From assembly GCA_963691655.1 (NCBI GenBank), contig OY829326.1:20324878-20388877 (forward strand): DNA of 64,000 nt. The letters are read 5' to 3'. The notes beneath the pieces are model-generated. The model did not search any database, had not been told where the DNA came from, and saw only the letters and a list, made by a program, of their open reading frames with translations. Of this stretch, positions 1 to 11,699 are shown in pieces. Positions within the stretch are counted from its first letter, which is position 1. Each line of letters opens with the position of its first letter. The position numbers were made by a program, and so were the translations under genes. Source of the stretch: Toxonevra muliebris (lineage: Eukaryota > Arthropoda > Insecta > Diptera > Pallopteridae).

Positions 1-1693
1 AATGTACATATAATTGTATGCCCGTTTAAGCAGTGATAGCATTATTTCTAGCTTCTGTATTGTTTGCTCTTTCTTATCAGCAAACGCCACGATAACGAAA
101 ATGACGACGCCAACAGCAACTGCAGCTGCAGCAGCGCACTTGCACTTTTATTTTAGCATTGCGTCAATTGGGGCGTATGAGCGACATTTAAATTTGTTTT
201 GTCTATTTTGCAATGCAATATGCGAGGCAAAGCGAGGCGAAGCTGCCCGTACTTGCTTAATCTACTTTGTTATTGTTGATTTTTTATGTTTGCATATTCA
301 TCTTATAAATATTTCGTTTTTTGTATTTCTTTTACTGCTGCAATTGTTGACTCAGCTGCCATGTTGTTGTTTGGTTGGTTGGTTGATTTTGGTTGTTGCC
401 GTCATCAAAGTACAACAATATGATAATTAATAAATCGTCGCTTAACCTCACAGATTTGATCTGCTGTGATCTTTCTATGAGCGTTTTGTGGGGACATAAT
501 ATTTTTGTTTATTGTTATTTGGTTAGTCACAAACGTTATTCTTTTATTTTTATATTATTTTTCCGTTTTCATACTTTTAAATGCGTATATGTAAGCGAAT
601 GTGTGCATTCATTTTATTCCTCGAACTTCGAACGTAAAGATTATTTGTTTTGTTTTGTTGTTTTATTTGTGCACCTGATCAAACTTTGCATATGAGATCG
701 TTCGATATTTCGATCGGTCACTCGCTGAAAAATATAATAAAATAATAAAAAAAAAATTTTGTTGTTTTCTTTGTACATATTTATTTAGCAATTTGCTTAG
801 CTTTTTCGCTATTCATATTTTAAAGGTAATATGAGTCACTATATTATTAAATTTTCGTAATAAAATAAATAACTTAAAAATTTACTGTGCTAATTACCAA
901 TGCTGATTAATATTGATGATTGTCATTCGCGGATGAAGAAAGCTGTGATTACACAATAGAATACGTTAAATAGGAAAGAGTCGATCGATAGGGCGGAAAA
1001 ATTATTATTTATTAAATAATTTTATTTAAATGTAAATTTACATTCGGTTCTATGAAAAGGGAATGTACAAATCGTATATAAAAATGTTAAAAGATTATGG
1101 GGCACGCTTTACACAGTATATTTAAAGTCTAATGGGATAAGAATATTTTAAAATAATCGACTCTATTAGAGAAAAAAAAACTTATAGATCAATAAGCAAT
1201 TTCAGTCAGGTTGCTGAAATCAAACTAAAATTTAAGGAGAATATAATTTCATCACATCAAAGTAGCTTTGTTAAACATGCCAATGAGATCATTCGGTAGT
1301 TTGTGGCTTCAAAATGAGCAGCGAAATGGAAGTGCGTGAAAAAGTTACGTAGCAAAATCAATCATATTTTTCTGCACAATTATTTTTGGAATTTGGGTTA
1401 TGTTTCCTAAAACCAAGTTTACAGATTTTTGTTGTTCAGTGACCTATAGTAAAGTTTGTTGGACAACATATTTCTTGAACATATTAACCCTCTATCAACC
1501 CTCATAATGGATCAAAAAAGTAACTTTTCGAAAAGGGCAAAAATGACCCATACCTGTGGGCGCCAAAAGGTTAATAAATCTCTGTGCATACAAACAAGCT
1601 TTGATGCAGAACTAACAAGTTATCTTATTGTTTATTATACTTAATTTGTTAGAAATCGCCAAACCTTAGGCCCCAGTACAAACAATTTTACGT
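1..1693. other. AT-rich non-coding DNA, no gene seen
   Basis: I see no gene here. The frame open at 14-430 is hydrophobic and irregular, runs through GCAGCAGC-type repeats, and resembles no family I know. A/T runs dominate from 720 onward. A small TTAA-bounded block at 1484-1574 begins TTAACCCTC and ends AAGGTTAA, which could be a relic of a piggyBac-type MITE, but its ends match over only about six bases. Confidence 0.7.
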
Positions 1694-1773
1694 AAACTTT
1701 TAAAACGCAGAGACCCGTATAATTTTCTTTTCGAGCTCTATCAGAATCCACTTTCAGAACCTTGTTGTTTTTG
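1694..1773 (+). repeat. Dispersed repeat, copy 1 (partner at 47118-47200)
   Basis: This stretch resembles 47118-47200 in the same orientation. Both begin AAACTTTTAAAAC, then have a variable T-rich spacer, then GAG(C/T)TCTA(T/C)CAGAATCCAC. The order and spacing of the shared blocks argue for one repeat family rather than chance AT similarity. I do not recognise the family and see no inverted ends. Confidence 0.5.
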
Positions 1774-2352
1774 GAAAAATTAATTTCTGTCGGATAGTGT
1801 AATTTTCGTTTTGATCTACTTGTTTAGTTACGTTTGATCGCTGATGATGAGATTTGGATGCTTATTTTTTAGTCGATTATTCTGAAATTTTCAGAAACTA
1901 TCTTTTTAATAATAACAATGATGTGGGTCAAAATTTAAGTTATTTTGATGTAAAATAAGGGTACTTCCCATACAAATTTTTCACTTTTTGGGGATTTTTG
2001 ACGGTTTTTTATATGGGAGATATGTCTAAAATTATTTTTTTCTGCAAATAAATATCAGACTTAGTTTTTTCATGCCAAAAAACCCCTCGATACCAATTTT
2101 TACCGCAATAAGAAGAGAAGCATGTAAATCAAAACTAAAAAAAAAAAAATTTTGTATGAAACGCTGCTGATAGGGGGAAAAACTATTATCACCAATGAAC
2201 TCCTTGACCTCGAATTAGTTAGGAACGATTTGTCTCCCGTCTGCTACATTTTATGACTAGCACAGTGTTATTAGACTGCGCAATGAAAACCCATATTTGA
2301 TTTTCAAAGCAATTGCTCGAAAATCACGGGTTTCGGATTTGTTTGCTGCATC
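1774..2352. other. AT-rich non-coding DNA
   Basis: No gene seen. The stretch 1925-2175 has homopolymer A/T runs and phrases such as CATACAAATTTTTCACTTTTTGGGG that are typical of decayed transposon interiors, but I cannot place it in a family. It leads directly into the transposase fossil that follows. Confidence 0.5.
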
Positions 2353-2892
2353 TTGGACGATGAGAGCTATGTACTGGGTGACTTTACACAGCTTCCAGGT
2401 GTGGATTCTTATGTTGCAGATCGTAGAGGAAAAGCCCAGGAGCAGTATAAGACCCAGATGAAGTCTAAGTTCCCCAAGAAGTTTTTGGTAGTTTTTGGTA
2501 GACGAAGCAGTTCATTTGTAACAACTCGGACAATCAACGCCGATATATATATCCGGGAGTGTCTGCAAAAAAGACTTTTGCCATTCATAAAGCAGCACGC
2601 AGTTTCTTCTTTCTTTTGGCTTTATTTGACTTCGTGATATTACAGTAAAGCATCAGTTGAATGGTACGAAAAAAATAATCTAACACTTGTACCCAGATAT
2701 GCGAATCCCCCTAACTGCCCAGAGCTCAGACCAATAGAAAGATATTGAGCTCTTGTAAAAATAACCCTGAAATGCATAAAACTGGTTGCTGAAACCGTTA
2801 CCAGTTTTTCAAAAAAGTAACTGCCATTAAGTAAAAAAATTTCTGAAAACAGTATTAAAAGTTTAATGGGAGGCATTTCGGAAAAGATCTGA
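2353..2892 (+). pseudogene. Decayed Tc1/mariner-type transposase, C-terminal two thirds
   Basis: About 180 codons stay in one frame from a TTG codon to a TGA at 2890-2892, interrupted by TGA at 2635-2637, TGA at 2746-2748 and TAA at 2818-2820. The frame carries the landmarks of a Tc1/mariner-superfamily DDE transposase. LDDESY near the start contains the first catalytic Asp (2359-2361). TINADIYIRECLQKRLLPF lies in the middle. NCPELRPIERY holds the final acidic residue. The stop at 2746 sits where family members have Trp in the ERYWAL motif, a single G-to-A change. The segment that should carry the second catalytic Asp reads FFWLYLTS, so that Asp is lost. No inverted ends were found. The family assignment rests on remembered motif patterns, and the exact subfamily is uncertain. 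The element is dead. Confidence 0.72.
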
Positions 2893-3960
2893 ATTTTTAT
2901 TAAAAGTTAATAACAAAAAATATTTTGTTGATAAATAAAAACATTAATGAAAATTCTGTTAACATAACGTTTTTTTCTTTTTAATATGTTAACTAGTTCA
3001 GAAGTAATTTTAGTTTATTTGTGCAATAGTTTCATCGTGCGAGATTTCCCTGCTAATATTTTCTATAGCGGAAATGTCTTTTATGAGTCATGACCACGCT
3101 AAAGCACACGCAATTATAATTACCTGCCACTCGTTTTCGCATTACCGATCGTGAAAAGCTATTATCCCTACCGCGAGTCGAGAAAACTTGTTGTTTTTTT
3201 TCCAGCGCGGTAGCTATTAGCACGCCAAAAGAAATCCGTGACTTGGGCCGTTAAAATTCTTGTTGAAATTTCTTCATAAAAAAAGATTTTAACTTGTTTG
3301 TTACTCCTGAGTACACAGTGAGTGAGAGACCAATATCTGCCTCCAGCTTCCCATTTCATAACCCGGTGAAATTCGCCATTTAATTGTGAGATCGGTATCT
3401 CTTTTTAATATTCTTTCTTAACATACTTATACGGTATAAATAAGTCGTCTTTATTTTTGACTAAATGCGTTAAACTCTAAGTTTACGCTTAGGAAGATCA
3501 ACAAAAGAGTCGGATATTTCTCGCAAAGACAATTTCTCTTCCGGCAATCTTCTAAATATGTGCAAGATTTTGACCAGTATCACAGGAGGTTACATGGTAC
3601 ACTGGCTGTATGTATATAATGAATATATCTATCTACCAAGAGCAAATTTCACACCTGTGAAGAAAACCTTGTGAACTCCTTACCGTGAATGATTTTCCCC
3701 CAATATTTCGGCGGGCTAGCACCCAAATTCCTTACAATTCCCGCAATTAGCATTTCATAGATTAAGAACCTAATTTATGAAGTTGCAGTTCCTAAGTAGG
3801 TAATTCCAGTATCTCTTGGTAGCTTCAATATTGAAATAATTGATTAGATTACCAATCAATCAAATTTGAAACTAGTTAGTATTTTAATATAGTTGTCACA
3901 TGTACTAACTAACTAGTAACTACTCCAAAAAATCAATTGCTAACATTAATTTCGAGTTCG

Positions 3961-3992
<32 letters not shown>

Positions 3993-5814
3993 CGACAAAA
4001 GCAAGAGCAAAAACGTTGCTAACAACTCAATTAAAACGTCAACAAGATACTTTAAGCCGAATCAATGCAACACAATCATTGCCAAAGCCACAAACACTTT
4101 ATACCATGCTACATACTCAGCCAACTCAGCTCAACTCAACTCAAGTCAATTCATGCCATCGTACTACATGAAAACTCACGAATGAATTTAAACGCTCCAG
4201 CAGACATGTCAATGTTGCTTAATTACCCTCATCGACAAAGGCAACAAAATATATACGTAAATGTAAACGTGGACCGAGCGTAGATGTGAACGTAAAACGC
4301 ACGCAATAAATGTGAAATGTAAAAATGCTAACAAAACAAAAAAAAAAAAGAAAAAAAAAACAAAAAAAAACGATAAAATTTAAACGTGGCTCAAAAAGTA
4401 CAATTCATGTCAAAAAGAATGGCTTCAAAATCGAAAAAAACATGGCTTCAATTGAAAGGCATAACGACGACTACGACGACGACCAATCACAATACCACAA
4501 CAACACTAACAGCAGTTACATACATACATAAAATAAAAAAATTAAGCAGCATTTAAATTGAAGTCATGCCATAATCCCAAAATAAAGAAATTCAAACACA
4601 AATAACAATCAACCAAATAAACAACAACGTATAAACAAAAACCTGACAAATTGCCTCTAATTCAACGTCATGTCCTCAAGTCTCGCATTTTGAAATGGCA
4701 TTTTCACAACAAAATATCAATTGAATGCGAGTCCGAGTGCGAGTACAAAGTAATAGTCACCTATCTACCTTCATGCCACCACCAGCAGAACCAAAAAGGT
4801 GCTCCGTATGCGTGCCACGTATTTTTCAGCTTAACAAAAAACAAAAAAAAAAAACAAAAAACAGAAAACAAACTAGTATTAAATACCATTAAGAAAGAGG
4901 CGTGATTGTATATTTTTACACACTGTATCGCATACGCAAATCTTATTAATTTCAAATTCTGAATAACTCCAGGGTTCTACTCAACCTCGAACTACTAAGA
5001 ACATGAAAATTTTATTTAAAATTTTCTTTATTGTTCGTTTTTGTTTTTGCCAATTACCATATTGGTCAAAACCACACAACAACAACCAACAGTAACAATA
5101 ACTTGTACTTGAATTTATGTTGCTGCCAACAATGTCAGTTGCTGACACGATGACGATCATATCAAAATCACGTCACACATGCGAGCATATGCTGCCAGGC
5201 ATAGCTACTACCGCCATCGTCGCCATCACTGTCCATCAAAGCTATTTGCTGTTTCCTCTTTCTTACCCCCAATTTTTCCTCTACTTATCCATAAATGAAT
5301 TTCAATTGTTAATAGGCTACATAAAAAAGTAACGAAATATCACCCAATCATTTGATCGCGCTTTTGATCATTTGCGCTGCGCTTGAATCGCAGCTTATTT
5401 CATTTTTCGTATTCTAATATCAATTTTTGTTTTGTTTGCCTGTTATTGCCTTTGCTGCCCATTTCTGATTGTCAATTTGACTTCAAGGCTTTAATTGTGA
5501 GATATTTTCAAGTTGATACCGCGTATATGCCTATGTTCTGATATGATTTGACTTTTTGAATGATCTGTTTATAATGATCGTGGCGTTTCGTTTATTTGCT
5601 GTGCGACAATCGCTATTTACTGATGCTATTTTAAAATGAGTTGTTTATTTGTAGAAAAATATTTTAATGGAATTGTTTATGTTGTTTAGTTAACATCAAT
5701 AATATTTTAATTGAGTTCAAAGTTCAAACAGCATGTGGAAGAAATAAATAATTGAATTTAGGAAAAAACATTATTATGGCATAACAGTACCTAAGAATTT
5801 TCATTTCTAATGTC
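2893..5814. other. Non-coding DNA with CAA tracts and A-rich runs
   Basis: No gene seen. From 3937 to about 4900 the plus strand is rich in AAC and AAA, which produces several short open frames of Asn, Lys and Gln that I treat as chance. Tandem ACATACAT and TCAACTCAAC units occur around 4130-4160 and 4515. A cluster of TTGATC/GATCGC words lies at 5341-5390. Nothing here resembles a protein family. Confidence 0.7.
3961..3993 (+). repeat. (AAC)11 microsatellite
   Basis: Eleven consecutive AAC units, the last followed by GAC. The same triplet recurs in many shorter tracts throughout the window on both strands, so this looks like ordinary genomic triplet repeat rather than a poly-Asn or poly-Gln exon. 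Confidence 0.95.
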
Positions 5815-6183
5815 AAATTAATATTGCTTTACAGCTTCGAAATATGGAAAACAACTGTATCGGGCATACAGGGCCTGTATGTTTTCAAAACCCCGTATCT
5901 ACGCAGAGTAAGTATTACGTATATTTTGGCCGGCCACAATCTCAATCAAGAGGCATTTGCGATACGAAGAAGGAAGTGGAATTGTATCGACAACGTTATG
6001 CGCTGATAATATGATGACATTTCAAGGTCTACTATTGGCTGGAATCTTCAAGGAAGTCGAAGGAGAGGTAGCCGGAGACGATTCTTGAAAAGTTTTTTCT
6101 ATAAGCAAATTTCAAAGACTGGCATAAGATAGGTCTCGATGGAGACGTTTCGCTGTTCCCTTTGTTCCTTCTTGCAACCATAG
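5815..6183 (+). pseudogene. LINE reverse-transcriptase C-terminus, fossil (RTE-like)
   Basis: The frame beginning LLYSFEIW resembles the 'LLYG-E-W' segment of non-LTR retrotransposon reverse transcriptases. It continues with VFKTPYLRRV and RRRKWNCIDNVMR. After two stops (6004-6009) the same frame reads DDISRSTIGWNLQGSRRRG, which fits the 'A-WNPQG-RRRGRP' block seen near the C-terminus of RTE-like endonuclease/reverse-transcriptase polyproteins. A +1 shift then gives RWRRFAVPFVPSCNHRN, matching the usual last residues. So the extreme C-terminal part of ORF2 is present with at least two stops and one frameshift. It ends about 20 bp before the mariner element at 6206. The clade call is inference from motif memory. 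Confidence 0.65.
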
Positions 6184-6205
6184 AAATTTATACATACAGT
6201 AAATA

Positions 6206-7415
6206 TTGGGAGTATGAATGTATAAACTCGTAATTGTGACTAACTTCATATCTATCATACGCGCCATTTTTTTGACATTGACAGCTATTCTATTTCGAAG
6301 AGCGCCAAAAATACTATAAGAATTGATCTGTCAAATAATTTTCATAATTTTACAAAAGTGTTTTACTATAGCTGAAAATGTCGAATTTCGTGCCAACAAA
6401 ACAACATTTGCGGGAAGTTTTAATTTGCTTCTTCCATTTAAAGAAAAACGCAACTGAAGCACATCGTTTACTCACTGAAGCTTATCCTGACTGTGCTATA
6501 GACGTTAGAATGTGTCAGGTGTGGTATGCCCGTTTCAAAAGTGGTGATTTTGATGTTGAAGACAGGGAACGTTCAGGCGGCCCGAAAAAGTTCGAAGATG
6601 AAGAATTGAAGGCATTACTCGAAGAAGATTCATGTCAAACGCAAGAAGAACTTGCAGAATCTTTAGGAGTTGATCAATCAACCATTTCTAAACGATTAAA
6701 AGCATTGGGAATAATTCAAAAGCAAGAAAATTGGGTGCCGTACGAATTTAAGCCGAGAGACGTCGAACGACGATTTTTCACATGTGAACTGCTGATTGAA
6801 CGACAGAAAAGAAAAGGTTTTCTGCATCGTATTGTGACTGGCGATGAAAAGTGGATACGTTACGATAACCCAAAGCGTAAAAAATCATGGAGACCGCCCG
6901 GACATGCATCAACATCAAGGGATCCAAGCTCATGCTGTGTATTATGAGCTGTTGAAACCGAATGAAACGATCACTGGCGACCGCTACCGACTACAATTGA
7001 TGCTTTTAAGCCGAGCATTAAAGGATAAGAGGCCAGAATATGAGAATAGACACGACGAAGTTATTCTTCAGCACGACAATGCTCGGCCGCATGTTGCAAG
7101 GCAAGTAAAAACATACTTGGAAACGCTGAAATGGGAATTGCTACCCCACCCGCCGTATTCTCCAGACATTGCTCCTTCTAATTACCACTTGTTCCGATCG
7201 ATGACACATGGCCTGGCTAAACAGCACTTCCGTTCTTTCGAAGAACTCAAAAGATGAGGAGTTCTTTCGACGCGGAGTCCGTATGCTACCAGAAAGATGG
7301 GAAAAGGTTGTGGCTAACGATGAACAATACTTTAAAGAATAAATTTATAATCACTTTTTCACAATAAATGTCCAAATTACGAAAAAAATACGAGTTTATA
7401 CATTCATACTCCCAA
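6206..7415 (+). mobile_element. mariner element (mauritiana-like), copy 1, both TIRs present
   Basis: The left end 6206-6232 and right end 7389-7415 are perfect 27-bp inverted repeats beginning TTGGGAGTATGAATG. The left flank is TA (6204-6205), as expected for mariner. The right flank is CA, probably a decayed TA. The element is 1,210 bp, slightly short of the roughly 1.28 kb usual for this group, and two internal deletions explain most of the difference. It lies just after a LINE fossil. A second copy of the same family sits at 51438-51935 on the other strand. Perfect TIRs with a broken gene suggest it was mobilised in trans or that the deletions are recent. Confidence 0.93.
6378..7342 (+). 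pseudogene. mariner transposase, broken by two deletions and a catalytic D-to-N change
   Basis: The ATG at 6378 opens MSNFVPTKQHLREVL, a mauritiana-like mariner start, with helix-turn-helix DNA-binding domains over roughly residues 1-115 and the linker WVPYE. The first catalytic Asp is in VTGDEKW (codon 6843-6845). The frame breaks near 6940, where part of the WWD...YYELL region is missing. It resumes in frame +1 with the second Asp in QHDNARPH (7075-7077). Thirty-four residues later, exactly the DD34D spacing, the third position reads Asn (APSNYHLF, codon 7180-7182). A 29-bp deletion at about 7245-7252 shifts the frame again. The last segment DEEFF...QYFKE ends at TAA 7340-7342. Copy 2 keeps Asp at the third position. 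This gene cannot make an active transposase. Confidence 0.92.
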
Positions 7416-10400
7416 CAAATATTCAAAGTGATTCGGTACCAATGGTCAACATGAAAGGAGGAGACAAGTAAAAAATCATTTCAACTACTTACGAGCTATG
7501 TAGGCTTAAAACCGAAACTTTTTACTTTGAAGACATTTTATATTTTTACGTAATTATTATTTTTCACTCATAATCTTTCAAATCTTTCATGACCCGGTGT
7601 CCAAGTCTGTGAATAAGGTTGAAAGAAGCTCAAAAAAATGCCATAAAATTTTTAACTTAATGGTAAATGAGTTTAGAGCTGCTTGACTTGATCCTAGAGA
7701 CTAAGCATACAATGTCTCAACTATCCGGCCAGTAGAGTCACAGATATGTTTTCCTCTCATGAGTGTATGAATTCCAGTACAGGAAAATGTGCTTAGGTGT
7801 CTCTTTTTCTTTGCAATAAAAGGGGCAGGTGGGTCCTCACCGATACCTAGATTATGTTCATTTCAATTAACAATGCTCCGGAAAAAAACTTGTAACTAAT
7901 CTGAGCATAAGCGAATCCATGGGAGGTTTTATTTCATGCCCCCCAGATCCATTTTCATGCTGTTCTAAGGGTCATGATTCATGTAACGAAAAAAACCGGT
8001 TACTGTGTTAAAACCCCCACCCTGGATCCGCCAGTTATTATAATATTGGTTTTACTTAGTTTAAGATATAGAGCTACTCCTTTTGGATTTAAGCTTCCAA
8101 TTAGTAGCTATAACTGTTTAAGCTTCGAGATTTGAGCTCTAAAGAATGGCGTGTCTTTTCTCTCCTATCTGGTGCTTCGGACCAATATAGTTCTTGGTAA
8201 AACCTTCCTTGTCAGATTCATTTTCATGTATTTTTATGTATTCAGGGACCCCACAGTATATTGACTTTAGTTGTGCTGCCTAATTTATCGAAGCATTTGA
8301 AGATATATCTACTTGCGGTTTGGCTATATATGACTATATCTTGACTCTTAAACATAAGTTTGAGATTGAAGTGTCTGGTTTTTGGCTTATGAATACCTAC
8401 AGACGGCCCGTTTTCTGTCCTCATACATACAGAAACGGCTCATTATAAGGATAATCCTAACTTATTTGTTCGTACAGTAGAAATCTTTTACATGGCAATT
8501 TTCGCTCTAGGACTACCAGCATTACTTGCCAAAAGCTACTTTCGGATAATGTTGCACACAAACTCCTTATGCTTAGTTACAATAAGTATACCTTTCTTCT
8601 TAACAATTGCCCTTATTACGCCCAATTCCATTTGAGTAGCAAAGCAATGAAAAAATTCTCCTATTTAACACGCATCCGCACACACACATCCAAACACACT
8701 TTCAACTTTCAAGCACCACTCATTGATCTTGTCCACATGACCCACACGCATGCCAACCACTTGAACTACATGTGAAAATAACAACAAAACCAACAACATC
8801 AATAGCATAGGTAGAACACCAAGTAGAAACAAGTCATAGGTACGCAACACCAACTCATAGCAATTAGTGTTAAAAGATATGCTGTTGCTGTTGTAGTGGC
8901 TGATGTTGCTGGTGCTAATGCTGCAATATACACACACATATACGAAATACTAATGCAAACATTAAAAATGACGTTGACCAGATTCTTTTACCAAAAACAG
9001 AAAGAATGAAAGAAAGAAACGATCGCTGCGGACGTATGTATATAAAAGGAGCTGAAAATAATTGGCCTAATTTTCACTAAAAAGCCAAAAAGAAGAAATA
9101 ACTAAACCACACATACACATATGTGGTACTTTTTGGATCCCACACTTCTACAACTTCTTCCACAAAAAAAAAAAAAAAAAACAAAAACTAAATAAAGGTG
9201 AAGAGGAAAGCCAAAGCACCAAACACACACGCACATACATGCTTACTTTGTATTTGAATTGAATTGCTGTTGATTGCGGCGATCGCCCTGCAGCTCGGAG
9301 CAGTTGAGGATGATCATCATGATGATGCTATATAAATAAACATAAGCACGCCAACACTAAAAGCAACAAAAACAACAACAACCACACCAACAACAGCAAA
9401 TTATGTTCGCGATCATGTTCTGCAACGTGTGAGCCGATATGTTGGTGGTCTCTGTAGTCTCGGTTCTGCACCAAATCAATTCAACTCAATTCAAAGCAAA
9501 CAAAAAACGAAATGCTCTGAAAAAAAAAGTTCGAAAGATCGCCTTGCGATTGCAATGGCGATCTTGCCTTAACGATCAATTTCATTTCATTTAGACTTCA
9601 ATGCGCATTGTGGCTTTGGTTAATATGTTACTTGTACATACTATACGTGTATGTATGTATTATTGTTTATTTTGCATATACAACAAACATGTTGCCCCAA
9701 ATAATCAAAAGTTTATCCATAATGATCATTAACCTGCAACAAAAAAAAAGAAAAAAAAAAAGAAAAAACTATGTGGCGATCAATGGTGATTTTTCGGATT
9801 TTTCGTGGCGTTGCACAGTTTCGATTTTGTTTAATTTTTTTACTTTTGGTTTTTGGGAGGGTATAAACTTCCTTCTTACATGTTCGTCTTGGGAGTCTGC
9901 TTTTCTTTTCTTTTTTGATTTCTTGACTTTTTGTAAATATTTGTTTTTAAGTTGCGCCAGTCTTGAGTGATGTTGAACTCATATGCGATCATTATTTTCA
10001 GCAGCAGCTGATGATGTTTTTGATCATGATAAAAACGAAAAAGTTAGAGGAGGTAGAGGAAGGGGAGACCAAATATGTGCCTGAGGAGGAAATACTTCTG
10101 CCACCTCTTCTGGTATATCACAACAACACATACTCACATAACATTTGCGCCTCCACGAGCATATGCTGCTGATGCTACATCAAGCTCAAGAGGATCTATA
10201 GCTGGCTGTGTGCTTCGGCTGGCTGCTGTTTTGAAATTTTTGTAAATATGCTAAGTGGCTGAGGAAATAAACAAAAGTATTGAAAACTTCTTCACTTCAC
10301 TTTAGTTTTTTGTTTGTTTTTTTTTTGTTTTATTTCTTTTATTATATTATTGACTTTTGCTAGAACGTATGCTTTTTTTCTTGTTTTGTTCTGCTGGACT

Positions 10401-11144
10401 TCAATAGAATTTGATTTCAGCGTTGAGATATTCAATATACTCACTCAATCGAATATTTTTGATATTTATTTGAATCTCATTTTGAATTGTTAATAATTTC
10501 AATTGACTCGCTCGCAATGTTTACGAATTGTAGGAACTTTGCATATGTTGTATTCATTGAAATGTGCTGTGTATATTTAATGCAATCCAAACGGAAATCA
10601 CTTGATGAATAGCGTCGTTTTAGCGTTGTATTAAGTTAGAGAAGAAGAGGAGGGAATGGCTCGTATGATTATGAAGAGTGTTGAAATTTAAATAAACATT
10701 TGATTTTGTTTAGAAATTTGTTTGTATATAAAATAAACAATATCATTTCATTTGTAAGATTTGACAATTGTGAGGGATTGTTTATCTTAAGTTATGGAAT
10801 TGCAAACGATTGGCAAAAGTGAGCTAAAGAATAGTTTTTAATTTGCTTCATAAGCAAATATAAATTTTATTTATAAATATTTATAGAGGAACAGAGAGAG
10901 TTAAAGTTAGATGTTTATATTCAGTACCTTTTAAACTAAATGTTCAAGGACATTTTTTTTTGTCATTTTAGAGAAGAAATATACGTTTGCGTTTATAATA
11001 AAATTCTGTATGAGAAGGCGCAGTCGTAGTGGGAGAAACTTTGACATAAATATTTACATCTATGGATGCAAAATGGATTGTGTAGTTGGTACTTGAAGTA
11101 TTTTAGTTACGCATTTAGTAAACCGAACAATTTCTTATGCAACT
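7416..11144. other. Non-coding, triplet-rich DNA
   Basis: Apart from the LINE trace at 7745-7850 I see no gene. From 8880 onward there are CTG/GTTG tracts, a poly-A run near 9163-9181, CA-rich stretches, and many GCGATC/TTGATC words between 9280 and 10030. The frames at 8665-8937 and 9608-9970 are hydrophobic, low-complexity and unlike any family. A TATAAAAG at 9041-9048 has only a weak initiator-like sequence 35 bp downstream. Confidence 0.65.
7745..7850 (-). pseudogene. Possible LINE ORF2 zinc-knuckle trace
   Basis: Read on the minus strand, one frame gives GPTCPFYCKEKETPKHIFLYW followed shortly by HERK. This is the layout of the CysCys...His...Cys knuckle near the end of Jockey/I-type LINE ORF2 proteins (C-x2-C...E-ET-H-x4-C). 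Here the first pair is spaced by three residues and the last Cys is Trp. The flanks contain stops and I cannot extend it confidently. It could be chance. Confidence 0.38.
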
Positions 11145-11280
11145 TTTCCTCTTAGAGGTTAGTCATTAGCAATCAAGAGGTGGTGCTGTATAGAAACGTG
11201 CCGAGCATCGAACCCAGGTTCTCTGTGTAGGAGTCCAGCACATTAAACGCTACGCTACGGTCGCCGGGGGGACCACTTTA
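11145..11280 (-). mobile_element. tRNA-derived SINE, copy A
   Basis: On the minus strand a tRNA-like head contains an A-box-like TAGCGTAGCG (plus 11248-11257) and a B-box-like GGTTCGATGC (plus 11205-11214), separated by a spacing typical of RNA polymerase III promoters. Downstream is a body ending AACCTCTAAGAGG. The locus at 20230-20365, also on the minus strand, shares the order: GTGCTGGACT / GTGTTGGGCT, B box, TTTCTA(T/C)AC, then AACCTC(T/A)AAGAG. A head and body shared by two unlinked copies points to a SINE rather than a tRNA pseudogene. No clear tail or target duplication was found. Confidence 0.55.
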
Positions 11281-11699
11281 CATATTTTAATAAGCAAAAT
11301 AAAAAAAATTAAAAAACAATTTTTTAATATAAAAAAAATTATATCCCCCCATGGAAAATTCCTCCTTATGGTATTGTCTAGAACAATGGTAAAATAAACA
11401 AACAGAAATTCGAACTAAAAACCAGGCTTAAAATAAGGTTCAACACCAGACCATAAAATCAGATCTTACAACAAATCAAAAACTGAAGCTCAACTCAATA
11501 AGCAGGGAGCGGGAAAAAGAGGCAAAATAAAATTTATAATCTATAGTATTCAAAGATATTTCAAATATTTTTTTATTTCTTTTTCGATCGCCTAACCGAT
11601 TAAGTTAGACATACGAAATTCTTGAATTCGAAATTTCAAAACCAATGCTAACTACTTATAGGAAATTTTATTTTGCCTTTTTTCGCTCGCTGGTTATAA
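11281..11699. other. AT-rich non-coding DNA
   Basis: Runs of A/T from 11290 to 11340 follow the SINE head. The remainder shows no coding or repeat structure that I can support. Confidence 0.6.

Noticed and set aside
14..430. 138-codon open frame at the window start
   Set aside because: It begins in T-rich DNA, has an irregular hydrophobic composition and runs through CAGCTGCAG repeats. No family resemblance.
7416..7470. Second target duplication for mariner copy 1
   Set aside because: The base pair after the right TIR is CA, not TA. I take it as a decayed TA and do not place another end.
9041..9080. TATAAAAG with TCACTA downstream as a core promoter
   Set aside because: Spacing of 35 bp is long, the initiator match is weak, and no transcribed frame follows.
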